Source: Galaxea fascicularis
Lineage: Eukaryota > Cnidaria > Anthozoa > Scleractinia > Euphylliidae
DNA length: 64,000 nucleotides
NCBI GenBank assembly: GCA_948470475.1
Contig: OX419343.1
Coordinates: 20,509,321-20,573,320, forward strand
Reading direction: 5' to 3'
Below, one piece after another: positions 14,418 through 23,957 of this stretch. The notes under the pieces are model-generated. The model made no database searches, was not told the origin of the DNA, and worked only from the letters and a program-made list of their open reading frames with translations. Each line of letters opens with the position of its first letter. Position 1 is the stretch's first letter. A program made the position numbers and the translations under genes.

Positions 14418-15593
14418 TTAGAGGACTATTAGTAATAGTCCTCGAGTAGCAATTGAGCATGATGCTTTCTTTCGTTTTACTCCCAAATAAATATTTCTTC
14501 AACTTGCATTTGCTAACTTTATTATTGCCTTTTCTGTCCGACTAGTTGGGTGATACTAAAATAATTCGACCCTTCACCCTCAAGGGCCATGGTTAAATTT
14601 TACTGTTATTTTGCTTTCTGGCAGAAAGCACTTTACAAGGCTGATTTTTACTGTTATTATGTTCAATTTGTTTTGTTTCAGAAGGAGAATCAGTAAACTT
14701 GGGAGTATATGATGACATAAACATCATTTGTGGTACCTTGAAGCAGTATTTCCGCATGCTTCCAATTCCTATAATCACCTTTGAATTGTACAACAAGTTT
14801 ATAGATGCAGCTAGTAAGTGTCAATTCAAATGTTTTGCTCATACAATGCCTTCCTCCTGAAAGCTTTTATGTGTAGGTAGCTCTAAAATGTCAATTTTTC
14901 TCATTGCCTCACTGAAAAAATTTGCTTCACTTACAATATTTTTGTGACAATGTGTGATTCCAGAAAACCTTGGCATGTCCCATGAAAGGTCCTTGGAAAT
15001 TCCCCAGGGGTACAAGTTGGGAGAGGGGGGGGATCTTCAAAGATGAAGATCAAAATAGGAATTTCATGTGGAAAGAGCTATCCTATCCAAAACCAAAATA
15101 ATACTTTCATAGAAAGGATATGTATACATTCTAGAAAAACAATGTGTTTTCCTTTGTTGGTTTAGCAAAGGTGAGAAAACTACCAACTGGTTATAGTTCA
15201 GTTAGTAGAGCTCTGGACTACCATGTGGGAGGTCGTGGGTTCCAAACCCAGCCAGACCACTACTCATGGTCTTTAAATACTTGAGGAGAAAGTGCTGCCT
15301 TTGTTATCTCATCTGCAAATGGTTAGACTTTCTAATCTTCTGGGATAAGGATCTCATAAACCCTAAGTCCTGTCTCACCACATTTGATCAGCAGAAAAAG
15401 TGTTGTTTGAAAAAATTGGTCAAGTTCAGGAGAGTTATAATTGTAATTGCAAAGGAATTCTAAGTTAGACGAAAAAATATGAATTGCATTTTAATCACAC
15501 ATGACTTGGTTACAGTATAAAATTAAAAATATTTCCAAGAAGTGATTGTCTGCAATTGTCAGCTGGAGATGACAGTGTGCTATATGTATTTTT

Positions 15594-15631
<38 letters not shown>

Positions 15632-17204
15632 GCTAAAAATTAATATTGATGATTTCTTGCATACAGGTTTGTTTTCATGTGGTAAACATTGCCCTGTATT
15701 TCTTTTTCTTTTTTTTTGTCTGCTTTTGGTTTACAGGAGTTCTCTAGAACAAGGACAACACAGGCCAAAAAACAAAACAACAAATTAATTATTGTTTTCT
15801 CTTGTTTCTTTTTTTGAACAAAAGACAACACAAGACACCAAATGCATTTTTTTGTCCCAACATTTCTCTAAGCATAGTGTTATCTCCAGCCCTTCAATAA
15901 TAATAATTATTATTATTATTGATTAAAAATCACCAGGAGTATGTGTTAAGTTGGAGATCTTGTGTAGATTGATTGTCTGTTGTTCTGATCAAACACTCCA
16001 TGTCTGTTACCCAGAGATATCCGGTAAATACCAGAAGGTTGAGGCACTCTCAGCAGCACTGCTGGAACTTCCTCCTTCACACTACGAAACACTCAAATAT
16101 CTCTTGGGGCATTTGTATAGGTAAGTGACAATCCAGGAGCTCTGTGGAGCTTTGTTTAGGGATGGGACATAGTATTATTGCTGCTTATTAAAGTTACACA
16201 TAGATTTCACATACCCAGTATTGGAATGCAGACGGCATTGCCCACAAAATTGAACACTTTGGTTGTAACACACAGGCTGCTTTTTATACAGATGTGTGAA
16301 TTACAGGTTGTTTCCTCATATTTTTCATGAATAAAGTACATGGAAACTGTGCAATATAAATTTCAGATTCTTATTGTCCCTTTTGTTTTGTTAAGTGACT
16401 TCGGTCAAAAGCCTTGAGTATACATTGAAACTTGATTCCACAATTTATGTGAGATTTTTTTATGACCCTGTGGCTAATATTGTAATGTTGGCGAGGTTAA
16501 ACTCAAATAATGCTGGTCAACAGCTACCCTTTCCTGCAGCTCAGGGGCAGCCTTGAGCCCTTTGCAAGGGTTTCTTGTGACTTTTGTTCACACTAATTTT
16601 GCTTACCTGCTGGCGTGTGAGTGAGTTCATTTACTTGCCAAATTTTCAAGCTTTTCCCTGTCTCCCCTCCCTTTGGGAAGTGTTGGGTTCAGTAAGTATT
16701 ATGGCTGCTTGCTGACTTGTCATGGATGCCTCCTTCCCCCTCCGTCTGATTGCTAACCGGCTCCACCAACCACCTTTAAAGCACCTGCACCCAGGCTCAC
16801 CTATTGATGATGGGTTTAACTAGTAATAAAATCATTGTCATTTTAATGCAAGGTCTGCACAACATATAAAGGTCCTCAAATTTTCTTTCTCCCTGAGAAA
16901 CAAACTCCAGAAAAAAGAAACTGGTGAACAAAGCCTTATCAACTACATTGCATGTGCCATAAAATAATCAAGACTGAAGTAAAATTTCATTCATTTTACT
17001 CATCATTGCTGTTTTTATTTTTTAAGAGTGGCCAAGAGGAAGAGTGAAAACATGATGAACGAGGAAAACCTATCAATAGTGTTTGGGCCAACACTGATGA
17101 GGGCCCCTGAGGCTGATTCACTGGACATTCTTAATGACATGAAGTCTCAGAGACTGGTGATTGAGAGCTTAATTTCTTGTCAAGATGTTCTGTTTGATAG
17201 TTGA
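96..17204 (+). CDS. CHN1: Chimaerin: SH2-C1-RhoGAP Rac GTPase-activating protein (15 exons, complete)
   Basis: Exons: 96-105, 439-498, 618-673, 3712-3743, 4021-4134, 4783-4838, 7646-7854, 9352-9423, 9739-9823, 10067-10153, 10501-10593, 12653-12730, 14682-14813, 16015-16120, 17027-17204. All junctions are GT-AG and in phase: 1368 nt, 455 residues, close to vertebrate alpha2/beta2-chimaerin length. The N-terminal VWKSYLYRLQQ motif is chimaerin-specific. SH2 spans about residues 54-140 (YLVRES, phosphotyrosine Arg77). A charged Lys/Glu linker covers about 145-180. The C1 diacylglycerol/phorbol-ester zinc finger is at 200-251. RhoGAP spans about 264-455 (GIYRISG, arginine finger Arg300; IVFGPTLMR). 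Family role: lipid-activated GAP that switches off Rac at membranes downstream of receptor tyrosine signalling. The C1 has nine rather than seven residues between its last two cysteines. Vertebrates have two paralogues, CHN1 and CHN2, so the symbol is approximate. The start is the first ATG, ending a 10-nt coding exon. Confidence 0.93.
1310..1440. repeat. Degenerate 'aagtccttga' repeat
   Basis: The phrase 'aagtccttga' or close variants recurs several times in 130 bp. Similar wording appears at 59160-59270 and 59700-59760 in a PDE11A intron, so this looks like a dispersed family. No terminal repeats were resolved. Confidence 0.45.
1942..2154 (+). pseudogene. Possible transposase-type zinc-finger remnant
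   Basis: An open stretch of 70 codons contains CIMC then about 16 residues and H-x5-H ([12 protein letters not shown]). This resembles the zinc-finger modules found at the N-termini of some transposon-derived proteins. No flanking coding continuation is visible and it lies inside an intron, so it is read as a relic. A chance ORF cannot be excluded. Confidence 0.3.
2190..2650 (+). repeat. Dispersed ~400-bp repeat, copy 1 of 3
   Basis: Shares ordered blocks with 52255-52610 and 54225-54605: 'atagatgagcttgg', 'gcagggagg..ccatggcaa', 'cagcggccaacaggcac', 'aatacttacc', 'aatccgcaaa', and a closing 'taaacttgtctagattgcatt' variant. All three copies are in the same orientation. No ORF or terminal inverted repeat was found, so a non-autonomous retroelement or unclassified family is likely. 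Confidence 0.6.
4394..4659. mobile_element. Fold-back (MITE-like) element with 16-bp perfect TIRs
   Basis: The left end ACGTTGTGGTTCAATG is exactly mirrored at the right end (CATTGAACCACAACGT). The interior holds ATA/AAT microsatellite and repeated 'aaatc' units. A related copy is at 51956-52071 (TTGTGATTCAATTTTATCC start). It lies in chimaerin intron 5. Confidence 0.65.
5231..5413. mobile_element. MITE-like element, 183 bp
   Basis: Imperfect terminal inverted repeats of about 40 bp: 'taaaactgagtatcatttg' on the left, mirrored by 'caaatgatgcttagtttta' on the right, each followed inward by 'gtcagaaggggag' or its complement. No ORF. The rest of chimaerin intron 6 (4839-7645) shows nothing else recognisable. 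Confidence 0.6.
7855..9351. other. Chimaerin intron 7, no recognised element
   Basis: AT-rich non-coding sequence. The long open stretches starting near 7561 are exon 7 read through into intron on both sides. No TIR element, LINE or RNA gene was recognised. Confidence 0.5.
11040..11100. repeat. AAAT/TTTA microsatellite
   Basis: Tandem 'aaataaataaatttat' units over about 50 bp in chimaerin intron 11. Confidence 0.7.
11340..11366. repeat. Perfect short hairpin
   Basis: Twelve-base arms (AAAAGTGTGGGC and its complement) separated by CGA. It may be part of a larger decayed fold-back element. No regulatory role can be inferred. Confidence 0.5.
11400..12620 (-). mobile_element. Decayed LINE reverse-transcriptase fragment, interrupted by a MITE
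   Basis: On the minus strand, out-of-frame pieces read like the C-terminal half of a jockey/CR1-type RT: a block with [11 protein letters not shown], then [20 protein letters not shown], then [14 protein letters not shown]. Stops and frameshifts separate them. The pogo-like MITE at 12042-12435 splits the 5' part, and the sequence continues on its far side. It lies antisense in chimaerin intron 11. Confidence 0.7.
12042..12435. mobile_element. pogo/Tigger-like MITE with TA target duplication
   Basis: Terminal inverted repeats CAGTCGAACCTCGATTATC... and ...GATAATCGAGGTTTGACTG are flanked by TA on both sides (12040-12041, 12436-12437). TA duplication and a CAGT..CCTC TIR are typical of pogo-group Tc1/mariner elements. 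At 394 bp with no transposase ORF, it is non-autonomous. Confidence 0.8.
13231..14170. mobile_element. ~940-bp non-autonomous DNA element with >100-bp TIRs
   Basis: The left arm begins 'caataatttattcacc' and contains GGATATTTACC, GTACTGTG and AAAAGTAATGAGAG, followed by gaAATTTCG-rich sequence. The right arm mirrors all of these in reverse order and ends 'ggtgaataattg'. The interior is rich in short CGAAATTT/AAATTTCG words that create long spurious ORFs on both strands. No transposase is visible. Confidence 0.7.
14173..14354. mobile_element. MITE-like element, 182 bp
   Basis: TIR TTAGTATATACCACACAAG is mirrored by CTTGTGTGGTATATACTAA (19 bp, perfect). It directly abuts the preceding large fold-back element. 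Confidence 0.7.
14361..14560. mobile_element. MITE-like element, ~200 bp
   Basis: TIR TTTAGTATCACCTAACTAGT is mirrored, with two changes, by ACTAGTTGGGTGATACTAAA. The inner palindrome 'gaggactattagtaatagtcctc' is near the centre. It is the third of three adjacent elements. Confidence 0.65.
15189..15465 (+). mobile_element. tRNA-derived SINE remnant
   Basis: The 5' part is tRNA-like: an A-box-like 'tagttcagttagtagagc' and a B-box-like 'ggttccaaacc' 40-50 bp apart, as in Pol III promoters. A non-tRNA body follows ('ctcatggtctttaaatac', 'gagaaagtgctgcctttg'). It is in chimaerin intron 13. The B box departs from GGTTCGANTCC, so it is probably inactive. Confidence 0.6.
15597..15625. repeat. Poly-T tract
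   Basis: About 28 consecutive T. It could be a retroposon tail read from the minus strand or slippage. Confidence 0.85.
16121..17026. other. Chimaerin intron 14, nothing recognised
   Basis: Non-coding, without a recognised element. It ends in a T-rich tract and AG before the last exon. Confidence 0.5.
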
Positions 17205-17789
17205 TAATGCACACATAGCCAGTGTACAAGAAGAGTTTTATTCTCTTATGAATTTAGAAACACATACCTACATGTAACTGACAGACATAAACTAAGGTTA
17301 CCTCTCCACAGACTATAATTGAACGGCTCAAATTATGGAGAAAGTAAGGGTGAGTGATGATTCCACTTATGTCCAGAAATGCACCTAATTGGGACTTTGG
17401 GTACTTCATATTGCAGACAATTAATTGTAATTTCCATATGTCTTCATGTTTGACAGAATTGCCTGCTTTATGGTGAGGATTAGGGCTAGGAGACACTTTG
17501 TGATGTCTATCATACAGAGCATGAATCTCATTAGTGGGCATTTCTGGACATTAGTTTTTGACTTTTGCCCTTAACTTGAGAAATAGTTTTGGATGCATAA
17601 TAATTATTGATTCTTCTCTGTTAGGTTAAAAAAGGAGATTTTTAATACCATAATTTGTTTAATTAAAAATAGTTTTTTTTTATTTGTTTTTATAACAGTA
17701 TTGTTCATACATCACTTGGGTTGGTTCAGTTTCATGCTATATTCATATGCTGAATTTTAGAATTAAGGTGGACTTATTTTCTGTGATAA

Positions 17790-17944
17790 CCAGCGTTGTC
17801 AAAAAGCACCAATGAGTGACAACATCCCTGGCTACGATTCGCCAGTAAAAAGGGAAAATGTAGCGGAAGAAATGGTGTTGTTACCCGAGTGCTGTCCACT
17901 TTCCTAGATTCTCCTTCTGCTTAAAATATTTTTGACAACCCTGG
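17790..17944. mobile_element. MITE-like element, 155 bp
   Basis: Terminal inverted repeat CCAGCGTTGTCAAAAA is mirrored with one mismatch by TTTTTGACAACCCTGG. No ORF. Confidence 0.6.
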
Positions 17945-18410
17945 ATAGGCTATGTCTATGCCAAAGAAGAGTGTGTTTTTAAGAAAGTTCAGATTTGAGG
18001 GCTAACCCTCAGTGATGCCTTTTTTCCACAAGCCCTTCAATTACGGTACAACTAATCTTCATGGTAATGCCACTAATCATGGTAATGCCATCTAATCATG
18101 GTAATTGCCACTAGCATACATGTACAAATAATGCTAATCCGGCAAACTTCAGGGCATCAAATTCTTTCAGTGTTATCATGTACATAAACTTACATGTACT
18201 TATATACTCTAATATATTTTAACCTTATGAAAACTGGTGGGGGATGGGGTCCACCCTTTGGTTTTAGTTTTCATTCATTATAACAGTTCTGTTACTTGTC
18301 CATGTTAGCAAAGCATGAGTAGAGGCAATGGATAATTCAAGTACCCATTGTTGGAAAGAAATCTTAGAGCACAACCAATATGTTAAAAATGCATGAAAAG
18401 TCAGACAGGT

Positions 18411-18620
18411 TAACCCTTGAAACCTTAGAGTGATCAGCATCAAATTTCTCCTTGTGATATCAATGCTTTATCAAACAGAGTGGTTATGAGAATTAAGAAC
18501 AGGATTACACAAGGTGGATTTTCTTGGTATTTTGACAACTTCTCCCCACTTCGTATATAGGAATTGTGTAAGGGCAACAAGGGAAGGTTTAAATTTTGAT
18601 CTTAGGGTATAAAGAGTTGA
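18411..18620 (+). repeat. TTAACCC-family repeat, copy A
   Basis: Begins GTTAACCCTTGAAAC and ends 'cttagggtataaagagttgaaa'. It is closely matched along its length by 56020-56243 ('agtgatcagcatcaaatttc' is identical in both). Confidence 0.7.
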
Positions 18621-18855
18621 AAAAAATAATTATTGTGCACTGTAAAATATATTACTGGTACATTGGGGCTACAGTGTATACTTAGCTGGGGTGTTCACAA
18701 ATTAAATGAATATCATCCGATTTGAACTGGACTACTTTGCAAACAAACGTTGGATATCATCCGCACTTGTATTGTACAACTGGGCACCTCAGCTGAAGAA
18801 AACTATTTTACAAGGCACAATCTTTGGCTGTAATTAGTGTGTGCAGTCAGAAAAG

Positions 18856-19130
18856 CCTAGGTCACACTTGCATACACCTGTAAGTGTAATTATTGTAAGA
18901 GAGTTACAAGCAAGTGTGAATCCATACAACATAAGCACTGTAATTGTAATTGTAAGGAAACTTTCTGATCCTTATCATATGATTGCAACACTTACCAGCT
19001 TACGTCTATGCTTACGATAACAATTGCTGGTTTACACTGCGTTTTAAAGCTCCTGGTTTACAGGCTGGTTCATACTTGCACTGTAAACGTAATTATTACG
19101 ATTACAATGCTAGTGTGAACCAGCCTTAAA
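18856..19130. mobile_element. Fold-back element with nested palindrome
   Basis: Outer ends 'aagcctaggtcacacttgc' and 'gctagtgtgaaccagcctta' are imperfect inverted repeats. A tighter palindrome, AGGCTGGTTCATACTTGCA against TGCTAGTGTGAACCAGCCT, occupies 19061-19127. Multiple 'tgtaattgtaa' words occur between. Confidence 0.5.
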
Positions 19131-20253
19131 TGGCAGCAGATTTCCCAATTTGGCAGCAAGTGCACATTGGCTGGCAAAATTCAATACCAGTTAGCCTACA
19201 AACAGGTTTGGTGAACTATAAAAAACAGGAATGTAAACTTTTCCTAGTGAAAATAGACACCTTATGTGTCCCCTCCACCAGTTGTTAAACTGCAGAGATA
19301 TAACGTGTACAACTAAATTAAGAAACAATGATAAAATAAATAATTGTGGCCATCTTTGACAAAATTCTGAGAAATTTTTATCAACTAGTTGGTCAAGTTT
19401 CTTACATCCAGACATTTGGTAACCTTTAACATATAATTGCCACTATTTGAGCAAACCAAATTCTAAGATTCTGCTAATCACTTGATAGGAACTAAGTCTG
19501 GAAGACAACTTTTATTGAGCCAATCTTCTAATTGTGGAATTGACCATTCTTGAAAAGGCATTGTTGGTATCAAATTTTGATGACGACCTCAAGATCTGTA
19601 TGGTAGTCAAATTGGCTAATAGGTTTACAGGATGAAATTATTGTTATTTAATAAACAACCAAATGTTTCTAATTTTGTGATTAGGCTGTTTACAATAATT
19701 TGCTCTGTTGATAGAATTAAGAAATCAGAATGTTCCATGCATGTACATGGTATAATGCAAAGAGGGCATTTCATTTAGAAATTAAAAAATTTTCATTTCT
19801 TTAGATGCTCAATGTAATGGCCCTTAAAGTGCATTGTAATTCCTTATTCTTTATATGGAGACAGGTACACGTAAATGCATATTAAGTAACTATATAATTT
19901 GTTGTTTCAGTTCAAATTGTCAAATACCAAGTACAGATCTCCCTTAATAATATGAAATTGTGTTAAAATGCTTATGTTAAATTTTGAAACATTACCTAAA
20001 AGTTTATTGTTGAAGTTTTCTCTTTTTGTTGAAGCACCCTGTTTGTCGGGATCCAGTTGTTAACTGCATTTTGTGACAGTTTCAAAGAAAATAATCTTTG
20101 AAATGAATGGAAATAATAATGTAGAGTAGGACAAAATATTTAGAATAAAAAAATGAATAAAAATCAATACAATCTGTTTATTGGATCTTAAGTGCTGCTG
20201 GGCTACATTTTGAAAACATTATCCCACTTTGTCTCTGGTGTTTTGTTTGTTTT

Positions 20254-20412
20254 AGAGTGGTTTTACTTAACCTGTGAAACAATTTTCATTAGACAACTTA
20301 ATTGTTATATTGTCAAATAGACCCTCAAAAATACAAAGGAATAAATGTGTAATAGTTGTTAGTAGTAAATATTATATTAACATCTATTTTACGGGTTAAT
20401 TAAAACCACTCT
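20254..20412. mobile_element. MITE-like element, 159 bp
   Basis: AGAGTGGTTTTACTTAACC is mirrored with one mismatch by GGTTAATTAAAACCACTCT. No ORF, and no clear target duplication. Confidence 0.65.
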
Positions 20413-20444
20413 GTAGAGCAAAACAACGTTCCGGCCTACACTTT

Positions 20445-20590
20445 AACCCTTTGAGCCTGAACAATGACCAGAACCTACTTTCTCTTTACAGTGTCACCAT
20501 TTCACATAATACAGATAATGAGAATAAAGGAAATGATCATTGATGATTAAGCAAATTCTCTGAATTAGTACAAGAAGAAATATGAGACCA
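20445..20590 (+). repeat. TTAACCC-family repeat, copy B (partial)
   Basis: Shares 'atgagaataaaggaaatgatcat' and 'caaattctctgaa.tagta' with 53740-53880. It starts at 'taaccctttgagcc'. Confidence 0.6.
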
Positions 20591-22055
20591 GTTATTATGG
20601 TACCAAGCTTAGATGTCTGCTTGAGGGAGGTGTCTGCTCACTGGAGGGTGCAAGACATAAAGTATGACAACAGTATGTAAGGTGTGTCAGTCTTGTCCTC
20701 TACCAGAATTCGAAAAGTGAACAAACAACAGTAACTGTACTAAGAAGTGAACAGTTTTCCAAGACAGAAGCTCAAGGAAAACTGTGAGCTCCAAGGAACT
20801 GATATCGTCCAAGGACAAATATGCGAGCATATTTTTAAAGCCAAATGGAGACTGTTGTGTTTATTATCTTTCAAATATCTTGCACAACACACATTTGGGG
20901 AATATCACAGGATGTTCCCCAGTTTTCAGTCGTGATGCATTTAGACCAATCGTATGAAAGAGAAAATATTTGATGGATTATAAAAAATATTACTTTTTTA
21001 ACAGTAAAGTGGATGTCGTATCGTAAGCACGTGCTTCTAATTTTGAATCTCCACTTATAGGTTATAAACATTGAGTACCAATGGAGAAATTACCAAAGGA
21101 AAGGTACCTGCTTACAAGGTGTCCTTAAGAGGGGGTTCCATTGTATATTCTGACCTACTGACCTACTGCTCACACTGGTCTTAGCAAAGATGCAGGGCGG
21201 AATTCAGAAAATTATCACAAGAATTCATGAAATTATTTGTGTTTGCATTGCATTGTGATGACTGTCCATTCACAGTGCATCTTAGATATATTTTGGTGCC
21301 ATGTTTGTTGGAACTTTTTATCAGTGGAGTAAATGTTTTCAGTGTTTTCTGCCTATCGCTGTTGTTGTTGTTCTGGGTGTAAAGGTATTGACTAATGATT
21401 TCAAGGCATTATTGACCTAAAATGGTAAGTCACCCTCTCTGGGCCCTGTTGACCAGTCTCTGATGTACTTACTGTATAGCATATTAACAAATAGAAATTA
21501 CAACTAAGCATAGTAAAAAGAAAAAGCTTTAATTGCTTCAGACTTCTAAACTTAAAAGAGATTCTAATGAACTGCTAATCAGACATGCACTTTCATGACT
21601 GCTAAATGGCTATCTACAATACAACATTCACATACACTGCACTGCATAATGCAATCTGACCTACTACGTTTAAATCTGGGAAACTGAGAGTTACAAAAAC
21701 AATACTTTTAACTTTTCAGAGAAAAAGCAGAGAACATACCGGTATGTTACCACTTTTGTGGTGAACATAACAACAATATCATTTCAGTCATAGTGAAAAA
21801 ATAAATAATGACAAATACAATGTTAATTTAATTACAAGTGTCTGCAAATACATTGAAAATTAACAATAGTTTTTTGCTTCCAAAGCAATAATTTGCAAAT
21901 GGTGAATCAATGCACATTCCACAACAGTTAGTGCAGCCTACTCCATGCTAGTTCAGATTCCCATTTCTACTTGATTTCTTGATACTTTGGAGTTTATATT
22001 AACTTTGATTTGTACAATGTCTGTAATACTCCAAATACTGAACACTTCTCTCTTG

Positions 22056-23853
22056 TCAGTGTTCCTCTTTCTTTGATCTGGCCTCGATTTTCTCTTGGAG
22101 TGCTGTGACACCAATGCCAGCCATAATAGAGCCCACAACACAACTCTGTGCGATTACTCGTAATCTCATTAGATATCTGCTGGTTGTCATGGCAGGCCCT
22201 CTGTTCTTGTAAGCAATCACACCCCAGACACATGCAGCTACAGTTCCTGCAATACCTACCATAAAATGTCCAGAAAATAATTGGGTCAGTAAAGTTTCAG
22301 TAGAAAAGCTAGTTATTACAGACGACACAACAGTTATTTGTCTCTTGAAATTATGCAGGAAGAGGTAAATTGCAAGCCTTCCAGGCACAATGTAAGGCAT
22401 ACCGTATTTACTTGAATAAGCACCGCCCTCAATTGAGCGCCACCCTTGAATAAGCGCTGCATCTGGGACAAAAAAGTTAATAAGTGCCGCCCTCAAAAAA
22501 AATTAAATAAGCGCCGCGGTGCTTATTCGAGTAAATAAAGTAACTTCCAAATGTAGATAACCCTTATAGGGTGTACCAAGTGAAGAAACTTTCTTAGCAT
22601 TGAAGAAATGACAAAACTTGGACTGTATTTCACATACAATTATTCAGGGCACGGTGACTTGTTTTCAAATCATTGACTAACAACTGTGTTTGTTATAATA
22701 CACCTTGTTCAACAAGCCCCTCCAAAATACCTAAATAAAGTGGCTCTGTATTCTACATTAGTTATTTGGCAATGCTGTTATATTTAGAGGATTATAGTAG
22801 TTTCATCAATAGTTATGGTCAAATGCATGATTTTTCAGTCACCTCTTGGCTACATTCCACTGACAACCTTATTTCAATCAGAGCGTATCAAACTTGGTGA
22901 GAAATCTGTCAATCTGTTTTGAACAAGGAAACTGAGAACAGCCCATATTTGGCCAGATACATTTCGTACAAACGGGTATTTCGAGCTTTTTAAAACAAGT
23001 ATACGCTAGATTTGCAGAATACTGAAGACAATTCAGTCATCATTCCCAGAAAATGTTTAGTTCCGCGTTTAACGCGGAACTACATGTTGCACGCGTTCTA
23101 GAATCCCTCCCAAGAAAATTGTTCAGAATTGTTTTTCTCCAGCACGCAAATACGGTAAAATATAATTAAATACAATCAAATGGGGGAAATAATGACTAAC
23201 GTTCCATATGCTTGACACACCTGCGATTTGAATTTTTACAAAATACAAGGAGATTGGGCGCATGTCAGGGCTATTGCATCATCAAGTTTGACCAATTTTG
23301 AACAACTCGTGTTTGATCATCAGAAATCTTACACTTCCGCGTGTGGCATAGCCGCACGTACACATTTACATGTCTCATTTCCCATAGCCCTGAAGGAAGG
23401 TATTTTTTTCCCAAAACAAACGCCCCAGTAGTCCAATAAATATTTTACGCCATATTCTAACAACTCAAAATATTTTGCCTCGATCAAAATGGCGACACAC
23501 TTAGTTATGCAACCGGCCGTGCATTTCAAACTTTAGTTCTTTCTTCGTGACGTTAGAATTTCCATCGTGCTCTTGCGATTGGAATAAGTCGACATATTCT
23601 TGCAGAAATCGCAAACGTAAAAGTAGTTCGCTAGCTTAAACAAAGAAAAATTTTCTGAGCTACATCGGTGAACGCCGGGTAAACAAAGATTTGATAACTC
23701 ACCGATCGGAATAAACGGAGATTGCTTGCTTTTTCTGATCAATCTGTCCGATTCTGTTTCTTTCTCGGCTTCGCTCATCCATTGTGAACTCAATTGCTGT
23801 GCTGTTGGAGCCATTTTGCTTTCTTTTTTGGGGGAGTTATTTTCCGTGATCAT
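22056..23853 (-). CDS. HIGD1A: HIG1 domain protein (HIGD1-type), mitochondrial inner-membrane respiratory factor
   Basis: Exon 1 is 23853-23703 and exon 2 is 22255-22056 (minus strand, donor GTGAGT, acceptor GGTAG, in-phase Gly codon across the junction): 116 residues, or 103 from the second Met (23814). The second start has the better context (AAAATGG) and is preferred. Visible family marks are LIRKSKQSPFIPIG (HIG1 entry motif), a first membrane segment IAGTVAACVWGVIAY, the positively charged loop KNRGPAMTTSRYLMRLR, a second membrane segment VIAQSCVVGSIMAGIGV, and a charged tail. HIG1 proteins sit in the inner mitochondrial membrane, two helices each, and assist respiratory supercomplexes and survival in low oxygen. 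The LIRK..P.VPVG form favours HIGD1 over HIGD2, though the exact paralogue is inferred. Confidence 0.88.
22405..22537. mobile_element. MITE-like element in HIGD1 intron
   Basis: TATTTACTTGAATAAGCACC is mirrored with a single mismatch at the right end (GGTGCTTATTCGAGTAAATA). Between them, three to four 'gaataagcgc/gccgccctcaa' units repeat. It lies in intron 1 of the HIGD1 gene and creates an ORF extending upstream of exon 2 that is not coding. Confidence 0.75.
23058..23082. repeat. 25-bp perfect palindrome
   Basis: TAGTTCCGCGTT, one central T, then its exact complement. It lies in HIGD1 intron 1. It could be a protein-binding dyad or the closed end of an old element. Confidence 0.6.
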
Positions 23854-23906
23854 CGATAATGGTTTGATGTTTTCGCGTTGTGTCGCTGTAAATATACTCT
23901 AATGTA

Positions 23907-23957
23907 ATTGCGCAATGTATGTTACGTCATTCTTATTGTTCGCCTCTGATGACGTCA
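23907..23957. promoter_or_regulatory. C/EBP-like and CRE-like sites upstream of HIGD1
   Basis: ATTGCGCAAT (23907-23916) is a perfect C/EBP-type palindrome. TTACGTCA (23922-23929) is a half-perfect CRE, and TGACGTCA (23950-23957) is the full cAMP-response element. They lie 54-104 bp upstream of the first HIGD1 ATG (93-143 bp upstream of the preferred one), where a proximal promoter would be. Binding is inferred from consensus only. Confidence 0.45.

Larger units (their letters stand above)
17205..22055. other. Chimaerin 3' flank / intergenic region
   Basis: No ORF of family type on either strand. It includes the chimaerin 3' UTR, whose end I could not fix: AATAAA words occur only well downstream, near 19333, 19651, 20143 and 20155. 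Fold-back elements are at 17790-17944, about 18856-19130 and 20254-20412, and TTAACCC-family copies at 18411-18620 and 20445-20590. Confidence 0.55.

Noticed and set aside
22256..22496. Extension of the HIGD1 exon 2 ORF upstream to 22496
   Set aside because: The extension runs into a MITE; splicing at 22255 to exon 1 restores the HIG1 motif.
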